A DNA stretch of 64,000 nt from Sphingomonas jejuensis (GCF_011927695.1 NZ_JAATJE010000002.1:234001-298000), one strand, 5' to 3'; counted from the first letter of the stretch, positions 1 through 9,180 are shown. Numbers and translations: made by a program. Notes: a model not told the origin generated them from the letters alone.

Positions 1-15
1 CCCTATCCCGCGGCC

Positions 16-324
16 ATGGTCATCCGCCCCGCCCTGTTTGCCGGACTTGCCGCGCTCCTGCTCTCGCCGCAGCCTGCCGATGCGCAGTCGCGCCGCCGGG
101 ACGAGCAGCGTGGCGCCTACGAGGCGGCCCGCGCGGGCGAGCTTCGCCCCTTTCCGGAAATCGTCGCTGCCGGTCGGCGGGAAGCGGGCGGCGCTGCCAT
201 GATCGGCGGCACCGAGTTCGACCGGGAGGCAGGCATCTACCGTCTGAAGTTCATGCGCGACGGATCGGTGTTCTGGATCGACGTCGACGGGCGCACCGCG
301 CAGGTGATCGGGCGCTCCAACTGA
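16..324 (+). CDS. PepSY-like small secreted protein
   Basis: A 102-residue protein with a clear signal peptide (residues 1-23, cleavage expected after ADA). The mature part has the single PepSY-like pattern: a helix with EIVAAGRREAGG, then strands ending in FWIDVDGRTAQVIG. Such proteins are usually exported and often sit beside two-component systems. It lies 96 bases upstream of a response regulator in the same direction, which fits that arrangement. The family call is by pattern only. Only 15 bases precede the start, so its promoter lies outside the window or very close to the edge. Confidence 0.7.
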   Translation: MVIRPALFAGLAALLLSPQPADAQSRRRDEQRGAYEAARAGELRPFPEIVAAGRREAGGAAMIGGTEFDREAGIYRLKFMRDGSVFWIDVDGRTAQVIGRSN

Positions 325-420
325 TCGGTCGCGCCGGATCATTGTTCAGCCCCGCGACAGCCGCTTCCCTCCACCGCCCGACCTGCTAACGAAGGCGGCA
401 GCAGCCGAGGAAGGAAGCCG

Positions 421-1095
421 ATGCGCGTATTGATCGTCGAGGACGAGCCGAGCCTGGGTCGCCAGCTCAAGGCCACGCTCGAGGGTGCGGGCTATGCCAT
501 CGATCTCGCCACCGATGGCGAGGACGGGCTCTTTCTCGGCCAGACGGAAACCTACGACGCGGTGATCCTCGACCTCGGCCTGCCGGAGATCGAGGGGCTG
601 ACCGTGCTCGATCGCTGGCGCAAGGACGGCCGCACCATGCCGGTTCTGGTGCTCACCGCGCGGGACAGCTGGTCCGACAAGGTCGCCGGGCTGGACGCTG
701 GCGCCGACGACTATCTGGCAAAGCCGTTCCAGTCCGAAGAGCTGATCGCGCGTCTTCGCGCCCTCATTCGCCGCGCGTCCGGCAACAGCTCGTCGGAGCT
801 GATCGCCGGCGACGTGCGGCTCGACACGCGCTCGGGCAAGGTCACGCTGGCGGGCGAGCCGGTGAAGATGACCGCGCAGGAATACAAGCTTCTCAGCTAC
901 CTCCTCCACCACAAGGGCAAGGTGGTCAGCCGGACCGAGCTGATCGAGCATATCTACGATCAGGATTTCGACCGCGATTCGAACACGATCGAGGTGTTTG
1001 TGACGCGGATCCGGAAAAAGCTCGGCCCCGACGTCATCACCACCATCCGCGGGCTCGGCTACAGCCTTGAGGAGCCGGACGCCCGGACCGCCTGA
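421..1095 (+). CDS. OmpR/PhoP-family response regulator
   Basis: A 224-residue regulator with an N-terminal receiver domain (about 1-115) and a C-terminal winged-helix DNA-binding domain (about 125-218, ending in FVTRIRKKLG and IRGLGYSL). Receiver landmarks are visible: acidic pocket E7-D8, phospho-acceptor D51 in ILDLGLP, T79, and K101 in LAKPF. The stop codon shares its last base with the ATG of the next gene, a histidine kinase, so the pair is translationally coupled. The upstream PepSY-like protein suggests an envelope signal, but the target genes are unknown. Confidence 0.95.
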   Translation: MRVLIVEDEPSLGRQLKATLEGAGYAIDLATDGEDGLFLGQTETYDAVILDLGLPEIEGLTVLDRWRKDGRTMPVLVLTARDSWSDKVAGLDAGADDYLAKPFQSEELIARLRALIRRASGNSSSELIAGDVRLDTRSGKVTLAGEPVKMTAQEYKLLSYLLHHKGKVVSRTELIEHIYDQDFDRDSNTIEVFVTRIRKKLGPDVITTIRGLGYSLEEPDARTA

Positions 1096-2639
1096 TGGCG
1101 GTCGTTGACCCGGCGGCCGAGCGCGGCCGGGGCTGGCTGCGACGCTGGCCGGACGGCGTGCTCGCCGTCACCGCCTTTGCGCTGCTCGTGTCCGTGCTGT
1201 TCCAGCCGGTCGGCCAGCTTTCGCGGTCGCTGTGCGTGCTCGCAGCCGGCGTGCTTGTCCTCGGCCGGATCGTCTGGGCCCTGTTCTTCCGGCCGCCGGG
1301 CGCCCGCTCCACCGGGTCGCTCGCCCGCCGGATGATCGGCATCGCGGCGGTGTGGATCACCGTGCTGCTGATCGGCGGCGGCATCGGCCTGGACCGCATC
1401 CTCACCTCCGCCATCACCCAGAATTTTGATGATCAGCTCGATTATGTGCTGACCGCCATGATCGCCTCGGCCGAGATCGGCGCGGACGGAGAGGTGGTGC
1501 TCAACCGCGCGCTCGGCGACCAGCGCTTCCTGGAGCCTTATTCGGGCCTCTACTATCAGATCAGCGGCGACGGCTTTGAAGCCTTTCCGTCCCGCTCTTT
1601 GTGGGACCGGCAGCTCGCGGTTGGCCCTCCGCATCCGGAACCCACGCTCTACGTCTACGACAGCCGCCAATTTCCCGATGAGCATCTCCGCATTGCGGAG
1701 CGCGACGTCACGCTGCCCGGCTCCCCGATCAAGTGGCGGTTCCAGCTCGCACAGACCCGCGAAGGGCTCGACCAGCAGATCCTCACCCTTCGCCGCACCA
1801 TCGTCCGCTCCTTTGCGCTGCTCGGCATCGGGCTGATCCTCTTGGCGGCGTTTCAGACGCTCTACGGCCTGTGGCCGCTCCGCCGCGTGCAGGCAGCGCT
1901 CAAGAAGATGCGCTCGGGCGAGGCGTCGCGGATCGAAGCGGCCATGCCCAACGAGGTGCAACCGATGGTGGACGAGCTGAACGGCCTCCTGATGCACAAC
2001 GAACAGCAGGCGGCGGAGGCGCGCACCCATGCCGGCAACCTTGCCCATGCGCTCAAGACCCCGCTCACGGTGCTCATGAACGCCGCCACCGCCAATGATC
2101 CCGATCTCGGCCAGACGGTGGTGCGCGAGGCCCGCACGATGCGCCGGCAGGTCGACCATCATCTCGCCCGCGCCCGCGCGGTCGGCCGGCGCGGCTCCAC
2201 CCACAGCCGCGCGGACGTCTGGCCAAGCCTCGCCGCCGTCGAGCGCGCGGTGGCGACGCTCTACCCGGATGCGCGGATCGACATGACCGGCGACAAGACC
2301 CTGGCCGTCCGTGTCGAGCGGCAGGACCTGGACGAGCTGATCGGCAATCTGGTCGAGAACGCCGCAAAATATGGCGGCGGCAGCGTGTTCGTCACCGTCG
2401 GTCAGGCCGACGGCATGGCCACGCTCGCGGTGGAGGACGACGGCCTCGGCATTCCGGAGGCGGAGCGCGAGCGGATCTTCGATCGCGGCGTCCGGCTCGA
2501 CAGCGGCAAGCCCGGGACCGGTCTCGGCCTCGCCATCGTCCGCGACGTGGTCGAGATCTATGGCGGCACCGTCACGCTCGAGGAGAGCGAGGATCTGGGC
2601 GGCCTCCTGGTCTGCATGCGGCTTCCGCTCGCCGCATGA
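1095..2639 (+). CDS. Membrane sensor histidine kinase
   Basis: A 514-residue inner-membrane kinase, cognate partner of the preceding regulator. Hydrophobic segments lie at about 21-60, 81-99 and 239-257, with a periplasmic sensing part between about 100 and 238. A HAMP-like linker follows. The H-box is LAHALKTPL with phospho-acceptor H318, then the N-box NLVENAAKYG, the G1 box DDGLGI and the G2 box GTGLGLAI of a HATPase domain. The 3' end overlaps the fdhD start by four bases (ATGA), so the kinase, fdhD and mobA are probably one transcript. The signal sensed is not evident. Confidence 0.93.
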   Translation: MAVVDPAAERGRGWLRRWPDGVLAVTAFALLVSVLFQPVGQLSRSLCVLAAGVLVLGRIVWALFFRPPGARSTGSLARRMIGIAAVWITVLLIGGGIGLDRILTSAITQNFDDQLDYVLTAMIASAEIGADGEVVLNRALGDQRFLEPYSGLYYQISGDGFEAFPSRSLWDRQLAVGPPHPEPTLYVYDSRQFPDEHLRIAERDVTLPGSPIKWRFQLAQTREGLDQQILTLRRTIVRSFALLGIGLILLAAFQTLYGLWPLRRVQAALKKMRSGEASRIEAAMPNEVQPMVDELNGLLMHNEQQAAEARTHAGNLAHALKTPLTVLMNAATANDPDLGQTVVREARTMRRQVDHHLARARAVGRRGSTHSRADVWPSLAAVERAVATLYPDARIDMTGDKTLAVRVERQDLDELIGNLVENAAKYGGGSVFVTVGQADGMATLAVEDDGLGIPEAERERIFDRGVRLDSGKPGTGLGLAIVRDVVEIYGGTVTLEESEDLGGLLVCMRLPLAA

Positions 2640-3412
2640 CGGCAATCGTCCCCGCCCCCTTCCGCCGCCACGCCGCGGCGGGCGGATCGGACGAGATCAG
2701 CCGCCCGCTCGCCGTGGAGGCGCCGGTCGCCATCGAATTTGGCGGGATCGGCTACGCGGTGCTGATGGCGACACCCGTCGACCTCGACGATCTCGCCACC
2801 GGCTTCGCCCTGGCGGAGCGGCTGGTCGACGATGCGGGCCAAGTGGTCGCGGTCGACGCGCACGCCACGCCCGTGGGCACGATCCTGCGCGTCACCCTCG
2901 ATCCCGCCTGCATGGTTCGCGTGCTGGACCGCGTCCGCCACCGCGTGTCCGAGAGCGGCTGCGGCCTGTGCGGGATCGAGAATCTCGAACAGGCGCTCCG
3001 CCCGCTCCCGCGCGTGACCGGGCGGAGCGACGCCACACCTGCTGCCCTTTTCGCCGCGCTGGAGCGGCTGCGCGATCACCAGCCCCTCGCGCGCGAGACG
3101 GGCGCGGTTCATGCCGCGGCGCTGTGCGATGCCGCCGGCGCCATCCGCCTGGTTCGGGAGGACGTCGGCCGCCACAATGCCTTCGACAAGCTCATCGGCG
3201 CGATGATGCGGGCCGGGCTCGGCTGGGACGGCGGCTTCGCGCTGCTCAGCTCGCGCTGCTCGTTCGAGCTTGTGGAGAAGGCCGCACTCGCCGGCTGCCC
3301 GCTGCTCGCCACCATCTCCGCCCCCACCGACCTTGCCGTCGCCCGCGCGCGGGAGGCTGGCCTGCGCCTCGTCGCGCTCGCCCGACCCGACGCCTATCTC
3401 GAGGCCCGATGA
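2636..3412 (+). CDS. fdhD: Formate dehydrogenase accessory sulfurtransferase FdhD
   Basis: FdhD passes sulfur from a cysteine desulfurase to the molybdenum cofactor of formate dehydrogenases. This copy has 258 residues, a usual length. The two sulfur-carrying cysteines are seen in SGCGLCGIEN (C109 and C112). The C-terminal half has the conserved REDVGRHNAFDKLIG and SSRCSFELV blocks. It starts inside the end of the histidine kinase (ATGA) and ends inside the start of mobA (ATGA). Its place directly before mobA and an FdhF-like gene agrees with maturation of that enzyme. Confidence 0.95.
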   Translation: MTAIVPAPFRRHAAAGGSDEISRPLAVEAPVAIEFGGIGYAVLMATPVDLDDLATGFALAERLVDDAGQVVAVDAHATPVGTILRVTLDPACMVRVLDRVRHRVSESGCGLCGIENLEQALRPLPRVTGRSDATPAALFAALERLRDHQPLARETGAVHAAALCDAAGAIRLVREDVGRHNAFDKLIGAMMRAGLGWDGGFALLSSRCSFELVEKAALAGCPLLATISAPTDLAVARAREAGLRLVALARPDAYLEAR

Positions 3413-3948
3413 GGCTCCTGGGCGCGATCCTGGCGGGCGGGGAAGCACGCCGGTTCGGCAGCGACAAGGCGCTGGCACCCGTCGGCGACCGCGCGATGAT
3501 CGATCATGTCGCCGATCGGCTCCGCCCGCAGGTGGCCGCGCTGGTGGTGGTCGGCCGCGACCACGGCGCCTTCACCCGCATTTACGATGCGCCTGCGCCC
3601 GGCCTCGGGCCGCTCGGGGCGCTGCTCGGCGCGCTCCGCCATGCGGCGGAAGGCGGCTATCATGCCGTCCTCTCCGCGCCGTGCGACATGCCGCTGCTCC
3701 CCCCCGATCTGGCCGATCGGCTGCGCCCCGCGCCCGCTTATGTTGCGCAGCATCCGGTGGTTGGCCTGTGGCCGGTGGAGGCGGCGCCCCTGCTCGCCAC
3801 CATCCTCGGGTCGGACAATCGGGCGGTTCGCGCCTTTGCGGATCGCTGCGGCGCGCGCGCCGTCGGCATCGATGGCTTGATCAACATCAATCGACCCGGC
3901 GACCTTGAGCGATTGGGCCCGATCGGCCACTCAACCGTTGAGCGCTGA
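3409..3948 (+). CDS. mobA: Molybdenum cofactor guanylyltransferase MobA
   Basis: MobA adds GMP to molybdopterin to form the guanine dinucleotide cofactor used by formate dehydrogenase-type enzymes. The 179-residue protein opens with the nucleotidyltransferase signature LAGGEARRFGSDKAL, followed by a metal-binding SAPCDMPLLP. It is a little shorter than the E. coli protein. The ATG at 3409 is chosen because it overlaps the fdhD stop (ATGA) and places the signature at residue 8. It precedes the oxidoreductase gene by 15 bases. Confidence 0.93.
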   Translation: MRLLGAILAGGEARRFGSDKALAPVGDRAMIDHVADRLRPQVAALVVVGRDHGAFTRIYDAPAPGLGPLGALLGALRHAAEGGYHAVLSAPCDMPLLPPDLADRLRPAPAYVAQHPVVGLWPVEAAPLLATILGSDNRAVRAFADRCGARAVGIDGLININRPGDLERLGPIGHSTVER

Positions 3949-3963
3949 AGGCAGGAGATCGAC

Positions 3964-6276
3964 ATGGAAGAACAGAAGACCCCGGACCTGACGCCGTTCA
4001 CCGGCCCCGCCGGCGGTTGGGGGTCCGTCCGGTCGCTTGCCGAGATCCTGCCGCGCGAGCAGCTCGGCCCCGTCGATCTCGCCCAGCTCGCGCGCCAGAA
4101 CAAGCCCGGCGGGTTCCAGTGCGTCAGCTGCGCCTGGACCAAGCCGGCCGAGTATCATCCCGCCGAATTCTGCGAGGAAGGCGCCAAGGCGACCGCGTGG
4201 GAGCTGACCGCCCGGCGTACCACCCCCGATTTCTTCGCCACCCACACGCTCGCCGACCTGCGCACCTGGTCGGACTATCATCTGGAAGAGCATGGCCGGC
4301 TCACCCACCCGCTCAAATATGATCCGGCGACCGACAAATATCAGGCGGTCGGCTGGGGCGAGGCGTTCGACGACATCGCCACGCGGCTGAAGGCGCTCGA
4401 TCCCAAATCCACCGTCTTCTACGCGTCGGGCCGCGCGTCCCTGGAGACGAGTTACATGTATGCGCTGTTCGCGCGCATGTACGGGCACCAGAACCTGCCC
4501 GACAGCTCCAACATGTGCCATGAATCGACCAGCGTCGGGCTGAAGAAGGTGATCGGCGCGCCGGTCGGCACCTGCCTGCTCGAAGATTTCGATCATTGCG
4601 ACCTGATCCTGTTCTTCGGCCAGAATGTCGGCACCAACGCGCCGCGCATGCTGCACACGCTGCGGTCCGCCAAGAAGCGCGGCTGCACCGTCGTCACCTT
4701 CAATCCGCTGCGCGAACGCGGGCTTGAACGCTTCACCGATCCGCAGAACCCGATCGAGATGGCGACGCTCGGCGAGACGCAGATTTCCGACCATTATCAT
4801 CAGGTGAAGGCGGGCGGCGACCTCGCGGTCCTCACCGGCCTGACCAAGTGGCTGGTCGAGGCGGACGACGCCGCGCGCGCCGCCGGGAAGCCCGCGATCC
4901 TGGACCATGATTTCATCGCCGAACACACCACCGGGTTCGAGGATGTTGCGCAGCATGCCCGCAGCACGAGCTGGGACGAGATCGAGCGGAATTCCGGCCT
5001 GACGCGCCTCGCAATCGAGCAGACGGCGCGGATCTATGCCGACGCCAAGGCCACGATCGGCGTCTACGGCATGGGTCTTACCCAGCATGTGCTGGGCGTC
5101 CAGAACGTCACCTCCTACGTCAATCTTCTGCTGCTGAAGGGCAACATCGGGCGCAAGGGCGCGGGCACCTGCCCGGTGCGCGGCCACAGCAACGTCCAGG
5201 GGCAGCGCACCGTCGGCATCACGGAGAAGACGGAGCTCGCCCCGGTCGACAAGTACCGCGAGCTCTACCATTTCGAGCCGCCGACGGAGAAGGGTCACGA
5301 CACCGTCTCCACCTGCGAGGGGATCATCGACGGCAGCGTCCGTGCCTTCATCGGCCTGGGCGGCAATTTCCTGCGCGCAGTGCCCGATCACCGCGTGATC
5401 GAGCCGGCCTGGGGCGGGCTCGACCTTCACGTCCAGGTTGCGACCAAGCTCAACCGCAACCACCTATTCCCCGCGAAGGCGAACGGCGCCACCTATCTCC
5501 TCCCCTGCCTCGGCCGGATCGAGGAGGATCTTGACGCGCAGGGCAACCACAAGGCCGTGACGATGGAGGACAGCCTCAGCTGCATCCACGGCTCGGTCGG
5601 CAAGGTGAAGCCGGCGTCGCCCGCGCTGCTGTCGGAGCCGCGCATCGTCGCGGAGCTCGCACTCCGGGTCGTCGGCGACAATCCGCATGTGCCCTGGATG
5701 GCGTGGGCGGGCGACTACGGCCTCGTTCGCGATGCGATCGAGCGCACCTATCCAGAGGAGTTCAAGGACTTCAACAAGCGCCTGTTCACCCCCGGAGGCT
5801 TCTGGAAGGGCAACAAGGCGCGGGAGCGCGAGTGGCAGACGGAAAGCGGCAAGGCGCAGTTCACCGTCCCCACCAAACTGTCGGCCACCGGCTTCGATGA
5901 CGAGGACGGCGTGTGGCGGCTGATCACGCTGCGGTCGAACGATCAGTTCAACACCACCGTCTACGGCTATGACGATCGCTTCCGCGGCATTCGCGGCACG
6001 CGCGACGTCATCCTGATGAACGCCAACGACATCCGCGAACGCGGCCTGCGCGAAGGCGATCTGGTGACGCTGGAATCAACGGTCGAGGACGGTGTCGAGC
6101 GCAAGGTCGAAAACCTGCGCATCCACGCCTACTCGATCCCGCTCGGCTGCATCGCCGGCTATTATCCGGAGCTGAATCCGCTGATCGCGCTGGCGCACCA
6201 CGCGGAGGAAAGCCACGTCCCCGCGGCCAAGTCGGTGCCGGTCAGGATCCTGGGCCCGACCGGCCACGCGCGCTAG
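3964..6276 (+). CDS. FdhF/YdeP-family molybdopterin oxidoreductase
   Basis: A 770-residue molybdopterin-dependent oxidoreductase of the FdhF/YdeP group, expected in the cytoplasm because no signal peptide is seen. Near the N-terminus GFQCVSCAW (C53, C56) and EFCEEGAKA (C70) match the iron-sulfur region of the family. The centre holds cofactor-binding blocks such as FFGQNVGTNAPRM and LLKGNIGRKGAGTCPVRGHSNVQG. The C-terminal part (about 640-760) looks like the dinucleotide-binding domain, with YGYDDRFRGI. An AGGAG ribosome site precedes the ATG. fdhD and mobA immediately upstream supply maturation. The true substrate of YdeP-like enzymes is not established, so formate is an inference. Confidence 0.92.
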   Translation: MEEQKTPDLTPFTGPAGGWGSVRSLAEILPREQLGPVDLAQLARQNKPGGFQCVSCAWTKPAEYHPAEFCEEGAKATAWELTARRTTPDFFATHTLADLRTWSDYHLEEHGRLTHPLKYDPATDKYQAVGWGEAFDDIATRLKALDPKSTVFYASGRASLETSYMYALFARMYGHQNLPDSSNMCHESTSVGLKKVIGAPVGTCLLEDFDHCDLILFFGQNVGTNAPRMLHTLRSAKKRGCTVVTFNPLRERGLERFTDPQNPIEMATLGETQISDHYHQVKAGGDLAVLTGLTKWLVEADDAARAAGKPAILDHDFIAEHTTGFEDVAQHARSTSWDEIERNSGLTRLAIEQTARIYADAKATIGVYGMGLTQHVLGVQNVTSYVNLLLLKGNIGRKGAGTCPVRGHSNVQGQRTVGITEKTELAPVDKYRELYHFEPPTEKGHDTVSTCEGIIDGSVRAFIGLGGNFLRAVPDHRVIEPAWGGLDLHVQVATKLNRNHLFPAKANGATYLLPCLGRIEEDLDAQGNHKAVTMEDSLSCIHGSVGKVKPASPALLSEPRIVAELALRVVGDNPHVPWMAWAGDYGLVRDAIERTYPEEFKDFNKRLFTPGGFWKGNKAREREWQTESGKAQFTVPTKLSATGFDDEDGVWRLITLRSNDQFNTTVYGYDDRFRGIRGTRDVILMNANDIRERGLREGDLVTLESTVEDGVERKVENLRIHAYSIPLGCIAGYYPELNPLIALAHHAEESHVPAAKSVPVRILGPTGHAR

Positions 6277-6286
6277 ATCAGCTGAT

Positions 6287-6305
6287 CGGGCCGCTATTCG
6301 GCCCG
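6287..6305. terminator. Hairpin between convergent genes
   Basis: A 7-base-pair GC stem (CGGGCCG / CGGCCCG) with the loop CTATT lies between the convergent oxidoreductase and Crp/Fnr genes, and the loop contains the stop codon of the latter. There is no T-run on either side, so termination is only a guess. Confidence 0.35.
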
Positions 6306-7013
6306 GCGCTCGAGATAGAGGTAGGCCGGGTCGAACTCGGCCGCCTTGCGCAGGCCGGCAGCGTCGATGATCGTCACCCGGCCTTCGCGGAAGGTCAGGA
6401 GCTCGCGCTCCCGCATTTCGCGCAGCGTCCGGTTCACATGGACGGGGGTCAGCCCCATGCACTCGGCCAGGTCGGCCTGCGTCAGGTCGAGATCATATCC
6501 GCCCTCATCCGACAGCCCGACGAGGCCGAGGCGGACCTGCAGCTCGCAGAACAGGTTGGCGAGCCGGCCGAGCGCGGTGCGCCGGCCGAGGGAAAGCACC
6601 CACTCGCGGTGGATGGCGGCGTCCAGGTTGGTCGAAAACCAGTAGACGCGACCCAGGTGCGGAAACGCCTCCACCAGTTCCTTCACGCGGTCGTGCGGCG
6701 CGACGCCGACCTTCACCTTGGTCAGGGCAAGCAGGCTGTGGTCCAGCCGCTTCAGCGTAAAGCCGTGCAGGTCGATGAAGTCGCCCGCGACGTTCAGTTC
6801 GGTGATCTGCCGCTGCCCGTCGCGCATGTCTTTGGCGCGGCATGCCAGCCCGTCCAGCAACAGGGTGCAGGCGGTTGTCTCGGTGCCCGCCCGCACGATC
6901 GTCCGATGCGCGCCGATCTCGCGCGTCTCGGTGATGACGGACCGGATGGCGGCTTCTTCTTCGGCACTGATCGTGTCACGCGCCCGCAGGCGCATAAGGT
7001 GGCGCTCGATCAT
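6294..7013 (-). CDS. Crp/Fnr-family transcriptional regulator
   Basis: A 239-residue regulator with a cyclic-nucleotide-binding-like barrel (about 15-130), a long dimer helix, and a C-terminal winged helix-turn-helix whose recognition part reads LTQADLAECMGLTPVHVNRTL. No Fnr-type cysteine cluster is present at the N-terminus, so it is unlikely to carry an oxygen-sensing iron-sulfur centre. Its ATG overlaps the TAA of the broken upstream DUF6894 reading frame (TAATG). It converges on the molybdoenzyme gene; whether it controls that operon cannot be told. Confidence 0.88.
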   Translation of the reverse strand: MIERHLMRLRARDTISAEEEAAIRSVITETREIGAHRTIVRAGTETTACTLLLDGLACRAKDMRDGQRQITELNVAGDFIDLHGFTLKRLDHSLLALTKVKVGVAPHDRVKELVEAFPHLGRVYWFSTNLDAAIHREWVLSLGRRTALGRLANLFCELQVRLGLVGLSDEGGYDLDLTQADLAECMGLTPVHVNRTLREMRERELLTFREGRVTIIDAAGLRKAAEFDPAYLYLERRAE

Positions 7014-7264
7014 TATCGGCTATCGTCCCGGATCACTGTGATGGCCTCGTCGAAACGGACCGAGCGCATCACCTGCCCGCCCGCGTCCGCAATGTCCAAT
7101 CAACCACGAAGATCGACGCATCCGCTGCGCGCCTCCTCCCCCACGATCGACCGGATATTGTCTATCGCACAGCGCACGGCCGCATCGATGTCGAGGAGCA
7201 TCAGCCCCTCCTCGTCCAGCACCGAGCCGAAGCCGTTGTGCACATGCATATAAAAACGTTGCAT
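7013..7264 (-). pseudogene. DUF6894-like gene interrupted by a stop
   Basis: Reading from an ATG at 7264, an 83-residue DUF6894-type protein can be followed: MQRFYMHVHNGFG, then DEEGLMLLDIDAA, and after the break LDIADAGGQVMRSVRF. Codon 55 is TGA (7102-7100) and the frame continues intact to a TAA at 7015-7013. The ancestral codon was probably CGA or TGG, one transition away. As read, only 54 residues would be made. The terminal TAA overlaps the ATG of the Crp/Fnr gene, so the break may reduce translation of that regulator. A sequencing error is the alternative. Confidence 0.65.
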
Positions 7265-7314
7265 TTTTACAGAACGTCGGCCGCAGTGCGTGGTTGCGGC
7301 GCGATCGCTCGGGA

Positions 7315-8106
7315 TCAGCGGCGGCCGACCCCGAAGGTGTAGGTGATCGCCGCACCCGCATTGATCTGCGTCCGCTCGCCGAACTGCCGCGCGAGCGGGG
7401 ACTCGGCGGCGTCGTCCACCAGCCGGTCGACTCCGGCCTGGCCGTACATGCCCCAGCGCGGTGTCAGTTGGTGGAACAGGCCCGCCGCCAGGCCCGCGGC
7501 ATAAAGCCCGCCGTCCGGCCGGAACGAATCGATGCCGTTTGCCTGAGCGGCGGCGTCGCTGACGCCGAAGTAGCGACGGTGGAACCGCCCGTCGCCGAAG
7601 CGGACTCGCGGGCCGACGGTCGCGACGAAGCGATCCGCGTCGCCGCGCACGATGTAATCGGCCGCCAGGTCACCGACGAGGGCGCGGTGCCCGGTCACAC
7701 CGTGGCGCAGCTCCGCGCGCAGGCGCAACGCCGGCGTGACGAAACCCTGGACGAACACCCCGGGCTCGATGCTGAAGGCAACGTTGCCCACCTCCGGCGC
7801 CACGTCACGCTCCCGCCTGCGCCCCTGGAAACCCAGCGTGGGCCCGATGCTCAACCCATCCGCCCGTCCCAGCACACGGACGCTCGGCCCCTGGTCGGGG
7901 GACCGCGCCGGCATCGGCTCGCCCGGGCGCCGGACGCGCGCGAACAGCAGGGGCGCTGCGCGCCGGCCATCGTCGCCGGGAAAGCCCGGCACCGCCTGCA
8001 CGCCGATGCCCACCGTCACGATCCGGGCGGGGCTCGACTGGCCTTGCGCGGCGGCGGGTCCGGCGACAGCGGCGATCAGCACTGCCGCTGCCAAACGGCC
8101 CTTCAA
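7315..8106 (-). CDS. MipA/OmpV-family outer-membrane protein
   Basis: A 263-residue outer-membrane beta-barrel protein of the MipA/OmpV family. It has a signal peptide ending at about residue 20 (AGPAAAQG), alternating hydrophobic strands, and a C-terminal strand closing near ITYTFGVGRR. The start is a TTG at 8106 that overlaps the TGA of the upstream oxidoreductase gene (TTGA); this is the only start that leaves a sensible signal peptide. In E. coli MipA links murein hydrolase and synthase; the role here is unknown. Confidence 0.85.
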   Translation of the reverse strand: MKGRLAAAVLIAAVAGPAAAQGQSSPARIVTVGIGVQAVPGFPGDDGRRAAPLLFARVRRPGEPMPARSPDQGPSVRVLGRADGLSIGPTLGFQGRRRERDVAPEVGNVAFSIEPGVFVQGFVTPALRLRAELRHGVTGHRALVGDLAADYIVRGDADRFVATVGPRVRFGDGRFHRRYFGVSDAAAQANGIDSFRPDGGLYAAGLAAGLFHQLTPRWGMYGQAGVDRLVDDAAESPLARQFGERTQINAGAAITYTFGVGRR

Positions 8107-9092
8107 AGCCGCACCAGCATCTTGCCGACATTGTGCCCGCTGAACAGGCCCAGGAAGGCGTCGGGCATCGACTCGAGGCCGACCTTCACGGTGGTGCGGC
8201 TCTTCATGCGCCCCTCCTTGATCCAGGCGAGCATCTGGCCGTGGAACTCCGGCAGCGCGCGGACATGGTCGGTGTAGAGGAAGCCCTCGATCCGGATGCG
8301 CTGCTGGATGATGCGGAAGAGGCCGTTCAGCGTTGTGCCGCCGCCCCGGTTATACCCTTCGATCAGCCCGCAGATCGCAAAGCGCGCGTTCAGCCGCGCC
8401 GACAACAGCGCAGCGTCCAGATGGTCGCCGCCGACATTGTCGAAATAGATGTCGATGCCGTCGGGTGCCGCCGTCCGCAGCGCCTCGCCGACCGGGCCGG
8501 CCTTGTAGTCGATGGTCGCATCCGCCCCCAGCTCGCGAACCCAGGCGCACTTGTCGGCACCGCCTGCCGATCCGATCACCGTCAGGCCCATGGCCTTGCC
8601 AATCTGCACCACCGCCGATCCGACGGCGCCGGCCGCCGCCGAGACGAACAGGATCTCGCCCGCCTTCGCCTCCGCGATGCGGGTGAGGCCGATCCAGGCG
8701 GTGCCGCCCGTCAGGCCCATGTCATGCAACCAGTGGTCGAGCGGAAGCCCGACATCGGGCAGGCGGGTCGGCCGGTCCGCGGGGGAGAGCACCGCCTCGT
8801 CCCGCCAGCCGGCCATGTGCAGCACCGCCGTGCCGACGGGCAGGTCGGGGTTCCGGCTTTCCACCACCTCGCCGACCGCGCCGCCCTCCATCACCTCGTC
8901 GATCTGGAAGCCGGCGATGTAGTTCTTCGCCTCGCTCATCCGCGCGCGCATGTAGGGGTCGACCGACAGCCACCGGTTCGCCACCCGCACCTCGCCGTCC
9001 GTCAGCGGCCGCCCCGGCAGGGGGCGCAGGGCGAAATCGTCGGGAACCGGCATGCCCTTTGGCCGCCGCGCCAGATGCCATCCGCTTGCCAT
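8103..9092 (-). CDS. NADP-dependent MDR-family oxidoreductase
   Basis: A 329-residue medium-chain dehydrogenase/reductase of the CurA/YncB-like group that reduces double bonds of enones with NADPH and needs no zinc. The Rossmann region is seen in VSAAAGAVGSAVVQIGKAMG, and the family block YFDNVGGDHLDAAL follows. The ATG at 9092 (MASGWHLARRPKG) is preferred over one 60 bases upstream because the family normally begins shortly before the RRPKG block. The gene is coupled to the MipA gene by a TTGA overlap. The substrate is unknown. Confidence 0.88.
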   Translation of the reverse strand: MASGWHLARRPKGMPVPDDFALRPLPGRPLTDGEVRVANRWLSVDPYMRARMSEAKNYIAGFQIDEVMEGGAVGEVVESRNPDLPVGTAVLHMAGWRDEAVLSPADRPTRLPDVGLPLDHWLHDMGLTGGTAWIGLTRIAEAKAGEILFVSAAAGAVGSAVVQIGKAMGLTVIGSAGGADKCAWVRELGADATIDYKAGPVGEALRTAAPDGIDIYFDNVGGDHLDAALLSARLNARFAICGLIEGYNRGGGTTLNGLFRIIQQRIRIEGFLYTDHVRALPEFHGQMLAWIKEGRMKSRTTVKVGLESMPDAFLGLFSGHNVGKMLVRL

Positions 9093-9180
9093 GCCCGCAC
9101 TCCTCTCCGTGGTGTTGGCAGCGGCCTTATCAGGCGCGCCCCCGCCGACCAAAGCAAAGCATGGCCGCGTCCATGCGAAA

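Noticed and set aside
3931-5463. A 510-codon minus-strand frame opposite the molybdoenzyme gene
   Set aside because: No family resemblance; complement of a clear FdhF/YdeP-type gene.
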